Positions 58,996 to 64,000 of a stretch of DNA of 64,000 nucleotides are shown here, one piece after another. Location: positions 1-64,000 of the forward strand of contig NZ_BCTO01000047.1 of assembly GCF_001571325.1 (NCBI RefSeq), written 5' to 3'. This DNA comes from Delftia tsuruhatensis NBRC 16741. GTDB taxonomy: Bacteria > Pseudomonadota > Gammaproteobacteria > Burkholderiales > Burkholderiaceae_C. How positions within the stretch are numbered: position 1 is the stretch's first letter; each line of letters opens with the position of its first letter. Both the position numbers and the translations under genes were made by a program. The notes beneath the pieces are model-generated. The model was not told the origin of the DNA. It worked only from the letters and a program-made list of their open reading frames with translations, and did not search any database.

Positions 58996-59331
58996 GTGTT
59001 TATTTCTTCCGCTTTTGCCCAGACCGCACCCGCAGCAGCAGCCTCCGGTGGCGACTTCATGTCGCAGTTGATGGGCATGGCGCCTCTGGCGCTGATGTTC
59101 GTGGTGCTGTACTTCGTGATGATCCGTCCGCAGATGAAGCGCCAGAAGGAGCATCGCTCCATGATCGAGGCACTGGCCAAGGGTGACGAAGTGGCAACGG
59201 CCGGCGGCATCATCGGCCGCGTGACGCGCATGTCCGAGCAATTCCTGCACATCGAGATCGCCTCGGGTGTGGAAGTCCAGATCCAGCGCAGCGCCGTCGT
59301 CCAGGTGCTGCCCAAGGACACGCTGAAGTAA
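58996..59331 (+). CDS. yajC: Sec translocon accessory protein YajC
   Basis: 111 residues from a GTG with GGAG 8 nt upstream; the upstream frame is not conserved. It starts MFISSAFAQ, then a single membrane helix near 28-45 (LALMFVVLYFVMIRPQMKR) and a cytosolic domain with the family motif KGDEVATAGGIIGRV. YajC joins SecD and SecF in the complex that helps protein export and membrane insertion. It leads the yajC-secD-secF operon. Confidence 0.96.
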   Translation: MFISSAFAQTAPAAAASGGDFMSQLMGMAPLALMFVVLYFVMIRPQMKRQKEHRSMIEALAKGDEVATAGGIIGRVTRMSEQFLHIEIASGVEVQIQRSAVVQVLPKDTLK

Positions 59332-59422
59332 GCGCTGTCCCTGTCTTGCGGGTGTGCGGACCGCGCAGGCGGCAGCACACCCTTTTGTGCGTTGCTGTCT
59401 ACAAAGAGCGAAGAGCGCGATC

Positions 59423-61345
59423 ATGAACCGATATCCGGTCTGGAAGTACGCGATCATCGTGATCGCGCTGCTGGTAGGGGTGCTCTACACCCTGCCCAAT
59501 TTTTTCGGTGAGGCGCCTGCGGTGCAGGTCTCCTCGGCCAAGGCCACCATCAAGGTGGACAACGCCGTGCTGCATAAAGTCGAAGAGGCCTTGAAGGCTG
59601 CCGATGTCAAGCCCGACGTCCTGTCCATCGAAGGCACCTCGGTGCGCGCGCGCTTCAACACGCCCGACGAGCAGCTCAAGGCCAAGGACGTGATCCAGAA
59701 GGCCCTGATCCCCGATGCCAACGACCCGGCCTACATCGTGGCCCTGAACCTGGTGTCGCGCTCGCCGCAATGGCTCACGGCCGTCGGCGCCAAGCCCATG
59801 TACCTGGGGCTGGATCTGCGCGGTGGCGTGCACTTCATGCTGCAGGTGGACATGGCCGCCGCCCTGACCAAGAAGGCCGACTCCTTTGCCGGCGACCTGC
59901 GCAGCTCGCTGCGCGACAAGAACATCCGCCACGGCGGCGTCTCGCGCAACGGCAACACCGTCGAGATCCGCGTGCGCGACGAAGCCATGCTCACGGCCGC
60001 GCGCAACCTGGTCTCCGACCAGTTCCCCGATCTGGCAGCCACCTCCGAGCCGGATGGCGCAGGCTTCAAGCTGCTGGCCTCCATCAAGCCCGAAGCCCTG
60101 CGCAAGGTGCAGGAGCAGGCGCTCAAGCAGAACATCGTCACCCTGCACAACCGTATCAACGAGCTGGGCGTGGCCGAGCCCGTGATCCAGCAGCAGGGCC
60201 TGGACCGCATCATCGTGCAACTGCCCGGCGTGCAGGACACGGCCAAGGCCAAGGACATCCTGGGCCGCACGGCCACGCTGGAAGTGCGCCTGGTCGACGA
60301 ATCCTCCGAGGCGCGCGGCGCCGAACTGGGTTCGGGCCCCGTGCCCTTCGGCTCCGAGCGATACCTGGACCGCAACGCCCAGGCCGTGATCGTGCAAAAG
60401 CAGGTCGTGCTGACCGGCGAGAACCTCACCGACGCACAGCCCGGCTTCGACAGCCAGACCCAGGAGCCCACGGTCAACCTGGTGCTGGATGCCAAGGGCG
60501 CACGCATCTTCAAGGACATCACGCGCGAGAACGTGGGCAAGCGCATGGCCATCATCCTGTTCGAAAAGGGCAAGGGCGAGGTCGTGACGGCTCCCGTGAT
60601 CCGCACCGAGATCGGCGGCGGACGCGTGCAGATCTCGGGCCGCATGACCACGGCGGAAGCCAACGACACGGCCCTGCTGCTGCGCGCCGGCTCGCTGGCC
60701 GCGCCCATGGAGATCATCGAGGAATACACCATCGGCCCCAGCCTGGGCGCCGACAACATCAACCGCGGCATCCACTCCGTGGTCTGGGGCCTGGTGGCCA
60801 TCGCGGCCTTCATGTGCGTGTACTACCTGCTGTTCGGCGTGATCTCCACGGTGGCCCTGTCGGTCAACGTGCTGCTGCTGCTGGCCATCCTGTCCATGCT
60901 GCAGGCCACGCTGACCCTGCCCGGCATCGCCGCCATGGCGCTGGCGCTGGGCGTGGCCATCGACTCCAACGTGCTGATCAACGAGCGCATCCGCGAGGAA
61001 CTGCGCGGCGGCGCGTCGCCGCAGGCGGCCATCCATGCGGGCTATGAGAACGCCTGGCACACCATCCTGGACTCGAACGTGACCACGCTGATCGCGGGCC
61101 TGGCGCTGCTGGCCTTCGGCTCCGGCCCGGTGCGCGGCTTCGCCGTGGTGCACTGCATCGGCATCCTGACCAGCATGTTCTCGGCCGTGTTCTTCTCGCG
61201 CGGCCTAGTCAACCTCTGGTACGGCCGCCGCAAGAAGCTCAAGAGCATTTCCATCGGCCAGGTCTGGAAGCCTGAAGACACCAGCCAGCTGCGCTCGGTG
61301 ACGGCCAAGGGATCCAGCGTCGCCGATTCCGGCGCCAACAACTGA
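59423..61345 (+). CDS. secD: protein translocase subunit SecD
   Basis: 640 residues from MNRYPVWKY at 59423. One N-terminal membrane helix, a large periplasmic region (LGLDLRGGVHFMLQVD marks the P1 domain; about 120-440) and five helices at the C terminus with GVAIDSNVLINERIREEL, the proton-path Asp-containing motif. SecDF uses proton flow to pull chains out of the Sec channel in the periplasm. 91 bp after yajC and 13 bp before secF, all on the plus strand. Confidence 0.98.
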   Translation: MNRYPVWKYAIIVIALLVGVLYTLPNFFGEAPAVQVSSAKATIKVDNAVLHKVEEALKAADVKPDVLSIEGTSVRARFNTPDEQLKAKDVIQKALIPDANDPAYIVALNLVSRSPQWLTAVGAKPMYLGLDLRGGVHFMLQVDMAAALTKKADSFAGDLRSSLRDKNIRHGGVSRNGNTVEIRVRDEAMLTAARNLVSDQFPDLAATSEPDGAGFKLLASIKPEALRKVQEQALKQNIVTLHNRINELGVAEPVIQQQGLDRIIVQLPGVQDTAKAKDILGRTATLEVRLVDESSEARGAELGSGPVPFGSERYLDRNAQAVIVQKQVVLTGENLTDAQPGFDSQTQEPTVNLVLDAKGARIFKDITRENVGKRMAIILFEKGKGEVVTAPVIRTEIGGGRVQISGRMTTAEANDTALLLRAGSLAAPMEIIEEYTIGPSLGADNINRGIHSVVWGLVAIAAFMCVYYLLFGVISTVALSVNVLLLLAILSMLQATLTLPGIAAMALALGVAIDSNVLINERIREELRGGASPQAAIHAGYENAWHTILDSNVTTLIAGLALLAFGSGPVRGFAVVHCIGILTSMFSAVFFSRGLVNLWYGRRKKLKSISIGQVWKPEDTSQLRSVTAKGSSVADSGANN

Positions 61346-61358
61346 AAGGGGGAAGACC

Positions 61359-62309
61359 ATGGAGTTCTTCCGCATCCGCAAAGACATCCCCTTCATGAAG
61401 TACGCGTTGATCCTCAACGCGGTGTCCTTCATCACCTTCGCGCTGGCCGTGTTCTTCCTGCTCACCCGCGGCCTGCACCTGTCCGTGGAATTCACGGGCG
61501 GCACCGTGATGGAGGTGGCCTATACCCAGCCCGCCAACATCGCCAAGGTGCGCGACACGGTCGCCGGCCTCGGCTACGCCGATGTCACGGTGCAGAACTT
61601 CGGCACATCGCGCGACGTGATGATCCGCCTGCCCGTGCAAAAGGACGTGACCTCGGCCCAGCAAAGCGAGCAAGTACTCACGGCACTCAAGAAGGAAGAC
61701 GCCGAAGTCACGCTGCGCCGCACCGAGTTCGTGGGCCCGCAGGTGGGTGACGAGCTCATGCACAACGGCCTGATGGCCCTGGGCTTCGTGGTGCTGGGCA
61801 TCGTGATCTACCTGGCCATGCGCTTCGAGTGGAAGTTCGGCGTGGCCGCCGTGATCGCCAACCTGCACGACGTGATCATCATCCTGGGCTTCTTCGCGTT
61901 CTTCCAATGGGAGTTCTCGCTGTCGGTGCTGGCCGGCGTGCTGGCCGTGCTGGGCTACTCGGTCAACGAGTCGGTCGTGATCTTCGACCGTATCCGCGAA
62001 GCCTTCCGCAAGTTCCGCAAGCTCAGCACCACCGAGGTGATCGACCACGCCATCACCAGCACCATGAGCCGCACCATCATCACCCACGCCTCCACCGAGG
62101 CCATGGTGCTGTCCATGTTCTTCTTCGGCGGTCCCAGCCTGCACTATTTCGCGCTGGCGCTGACCATCGGCATCCTGTTCGGCATCTATTCCTCGGTCTT
62201 CGTGGCCGCCGCCATCGCCATGTGGCTGGGCGTCAAGCGCGAGGATCTGATCAAGGCGCCCAAGGCTTCCTCGGACCCCAACGACCCCAACGCCGGCGCC
62301 ACCGTGTAA
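61359..62309 (+). CDS. secF: protein translocase subunit SecF
   Basis: 316 residues. It starts MEFFRIRKDIPFMK, with a membrane helix, a short periplasmic loop with LSVEFTGGTVMEV, then five helices including VLGYSVNESVVIFDRIRE, the SecF counterpart of the SecD proton motif. It works with SecD and YajC. Ribosome site AGGGGGAAGACC. No clear terminator separates it from the DUF1631 gene 39 bp downstream, so read-through is likely. Confidence 0.98.
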   Translation: MEFFRIRKDIPFMKYALILNAVSFITFALAVFFLLTRGLHLSVEFTGGTVMEVAYTQPANIAKVRDTVAGLGYADVTVQNFGTSRDVMIRLPVQKDVTSAQQSEQVLTALKKEDAEVTLRRTEFVGPQVGDELMHNGLMALGFVVLGIVIYLAMRFEWKFGVAAVIANLHDVIIILGFFAFFQWEFSLSVLAGVLAVLGYSVNESVVIFDRIREAFRKFRKLSTTEVIDHAITSTMSRTIITHASTEAMVLSMFFFGGPSLHYFALALTIGILFGIYSSVFVAAAIAMWLGVKREDLIKAPKASSDPNDPNAGATV

Positions 62310-62348
62310 GCGGATGTTTTAGCCCTGGACCGGCTTACACTCCCGGGC

Positions 62349-64000
62349 ATGCCCTCCCTGCCCCACCCTTCCAACGCGCCTGCTGGCCCCCAGTCCTCCC
62401 TGGGCCAGCAGGCGCGTTTGCATTGGGTGCGAGGACTGTGCAAGGGCCTGCCCGGCGTGGCCCAGCAGCTGCTGGCGCAGATGGAGCAACAGGCCCAGGC
62501 CGTGGGCACGCAGCGCGAAATGCAGGAGCGGCGTGAAGCCTGGGGCAACTACCGCCAGCACCAGAACGCCTGGCTGAACGCCAGCATGCAGGCCCTGCAA
62601 GGCGCGCTGCAGCCGGCCAAAGCCGCGCCTGCCGCCGTGCCGCAGCGCGGCGCGCTGCAGTTCGAGTTGCTCAGCGACGATGTGGTGGAGAACAAGATCC
62701 TGGCCTCCCGCATGGCCCTGGCCATGGGAGAGACCGCAGCGCCGGCCTTCGACACGCTGCGTCTGCGCATGCAGTTCATCGAGGGCCGCGAGCTGCCCTC
62801 GGACGATATCCTGCGCACCGAAACCGTGTGCCGGCACCTGGTCGAGCAATGGCTGGCCACGGGCCTGCAGCGCGGTGATCTGCAGCGCGTGCTGGACCTG
62901 CTGCAGACGGCCCTGGCGCCCGTGCTGGTGACCGAGTACCAGGCCGCCCATGTGCTGCTGGACGGCCTGGGCGTCACCCGCTCACAGGACGTGGCCATGC
63001 GCGTGCGGCGCACCGAGGCAGGCAACTCCACGCGCGCCATGGGCCTGGGCCAGACCGCCGCGCCACCTGCTGCGGCATCGCAGCATGCCACTGCATCACA
63101 GCATTCCTCGGCCTATGCGCCCACGCAGATGGGCGGCGTGCCCGGCGCTGCCGCCTACCCGCCCGACACTGCGGCGCCCCCCCATGGCCAGATGCCGGCG
63201 ATGCCCGTCATGCCCGTAGGCCTGACAACCCTTTCGCGCGCACGCCACCGCGCCCAGGAAGTCGTGGGCCAGTTGCGCCGCCTGCTCATGCAGCCGGGCG
63301 TGGGCGTGCAGGGCCTGGTGCCCGGTGTGGGCGCAGGCATGCCCCAGGCGCCCGCATCGGCCGCGCTGACCCAGGCCTTGCTGGAGCAGCGCGTGGTGGC
63401 CCAGACGCAGTACCAGCAGATGCTGGCCCAGGGCCTGACCACGCTGCACATCGATGTCAGTCCGGCTGCCATCGGCCAGCTGGTCGGGCAGGTGCGCGAA
63501 CGTTCGGCCGACCTCAAGCGCAAGGCCACCACCTCGGGCGAAAAGGCCACCATCGAGATCGTGGCCCTGATGTTCCAGGCCATCCTGACCGAGGACCGCA
63601 TCCCGCCCTCGGTGCGCGTCTGGTTTGCCCGGCTGCAGGTGCCGGTGCTGCGCGTGGCACTGGCCGAGCCGGAATTCTTCAGCAACCTGCGCCATCCGGC
63701 CCGGCTGCTGATCGACCGCCTGGGCTCCTGCGTGATGGGATTCGACGCCTCCAGCATCAGCGGCAGCGCGCTGGAGTCCGAGATCCGGCGCATCGTCCAG
63801 GTCATCGAGCAATACCCCGAAACGGGCCAGAAAGTGTTCGTGCTGGTGCTGCGCGAGTTCGAGGATTTCCTGGCGCGCTACCTGACCCAGTCGCAGGACA
63901 AGGCCAAGATCGTCACCGTGGCCCAGCAGGTGGAGCAAAAGGAAACCCTGGCCATCCAATACACGATCGAGCTGCGCCACCTGCTCACCGACATGCCGGT
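62349..64000 (+). CDS. DUF1631-family protein, 3' end beyond the window
   Basis: The frame runs open from the ATG at 62349 to the window edge (550 codons). The N-terminal region is helical (FELLSDDVVENKILASRMAL), followed by a Pro/Ala/Gln/His-rich low-complexity section (about 235-300) and a helical region with TSGEKATIEIVALMFQAILT and RIPPSVRVWFARLQVPVLRVAL, which match DUF1631, a family of unknown function found in beta- and gammaproteobacteria. The first half contains a Met/Gln-rich linker. No membrane segment so far, so cytosolic. Downstream of secDF; a functional tie is not shown. Confidence 0.8.
   Translation, partial: MPSLPHPSNAPAGPQSSLGQQARLHWVRGLCKGLPGVAQQLLAQMEQQAQAVGTQREMQERREAWGNYRQHQNAWLNASMQALQGALQPAKAAPAAVPQRGALQFELLSDDVVENKILASRMALAMGETAAPAFDTLRLRMQFIEGRELPSDDILRTETVCRHLVEQWLATGLQRGDLQRVLDLLQTALAPVLVTEYQAAHVLLDGLGVTRSQDVAMRVRRTEAGNSTRAMGLGQTAAPPAAASQHATASQHSSAYAPTQMGGVPGAAAYPPDTAAPPHGQMPAMPVMPVGLTTLSRARHRAQEVVGQLRRLLMQPGVGVQGLVPGVGAGMPQAPASAALTQALLEQRVVAQTQYQQMLAQGLTTLHIDVSPAAIGQLVGQVRERSADLKRKATTSGEKATIEIVALMFQAILTEDRIPPSVRVWFARLQVPVLRVALAEPEFFSNLRHPARLLIDRLGSCVMGFDASSISGSALESEIRRIVQVIEQYPETGQKVFVLVLREFEDFLARYLTQSQDKAKIVTVAQQVEQKETLAIQYTIELRHLLTDMP

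Overview
The window is GC-rich, gene-dense chromosomal DNA from a betaproteobacterium, most likely Burkholderiales, family Comamonadaceae (Delftia/Acidovorax/Comamonas-like). This is inferred from a Bug-family binding protein beside a LysR regulator, a topoisomerase III with a C-terminal SWIB domain, recA-recX, a fused indolepyruvate ferredoxin oxidoreductase, yajC-secD-secF followed by a DUF1631 gene, and dispersed GC-rich intergenic repeats. No rRNA, tRNA, CRISPR array, prophage or plasmid function was seen. Most of the window is core genome. The main accessory patch is the AT-richer stretch at about 23.8-27.8 kb.

Layout. 0-6.7 kb: small lipoprotein and tyrosine phosphatase; topB (topoisomerase III with a lysine/alanine-rich linker and SWIB domain), divergent from a SET-domain lysine methyltransferase-like gene that overlaps birA; then a SPOR protein. 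A 39-bp perfect pyrimidine-purine alternating tract lies between topB and SET. 6.7-12.7 kb: N-formylglutamate amidohydrolase, Bug protein, divergent LysR regulator, a TctD/TctE-like two-component pair and a MarR regulator. 12.8-18.4 kb: recA with a near-consensus LexA box, recX, a YddG-like exporter, a membrane-anchored glycosidase-like protein and argC; the last three form one operon. 18.8-21.8 kb: sucCD and a TerC-family protein. 22-27.7 kb: PP2C phosphatase, a double-FHA protein, pilA with a perfect sigma-54 promoter, a dead IS5-type element, and an OGT-like (GT41) glycosyltransferase with an unknown small gene.

27.8-40.8 kb: moaC, bepA-like protease, a small holin-4-type membrane protein, a second TerC gene behind a yybP-ykoY manganese riboswitch, DUF1289-type and GNAT-like proteins, then purB with an acyltransferase and yaeQ, a glutathione transferase, and glnE. 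A three-helix RNA-like element lies in the glnE 3' region. 40.9-52.3 kb: yhdP, nitrilase, sensor kinase and FixJ-like regulator in a tightly overlapping run; a D-serine-dehydratase-like enzyme; an OmpA lipoprotein; a 56-residue membrane protein whose start codon overlaps that of mltA on the other strand. 52.4-64 kb: MFS_3 exporter, Lrp regulator divergent from indolepyruvate ferredoxin oxidoreductase, yajC-secD-secF and the start of a DUF1631 gene.

The most unusual points are the pairing of two chromatin-type domains (SWIB on topoisomerase III and a SET methyltransferase, both with lysine-rich tails), the pilin/GT41 glycosylation patch, the candidate structured RNA near glnE, the head-on start-codon overlap at mltA, and a dispersed repeat that supplies the stop codons of two unrelated genes. 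No homology search or folding program was run; calls rest on motifs, gene order and hand-checked base pairing.
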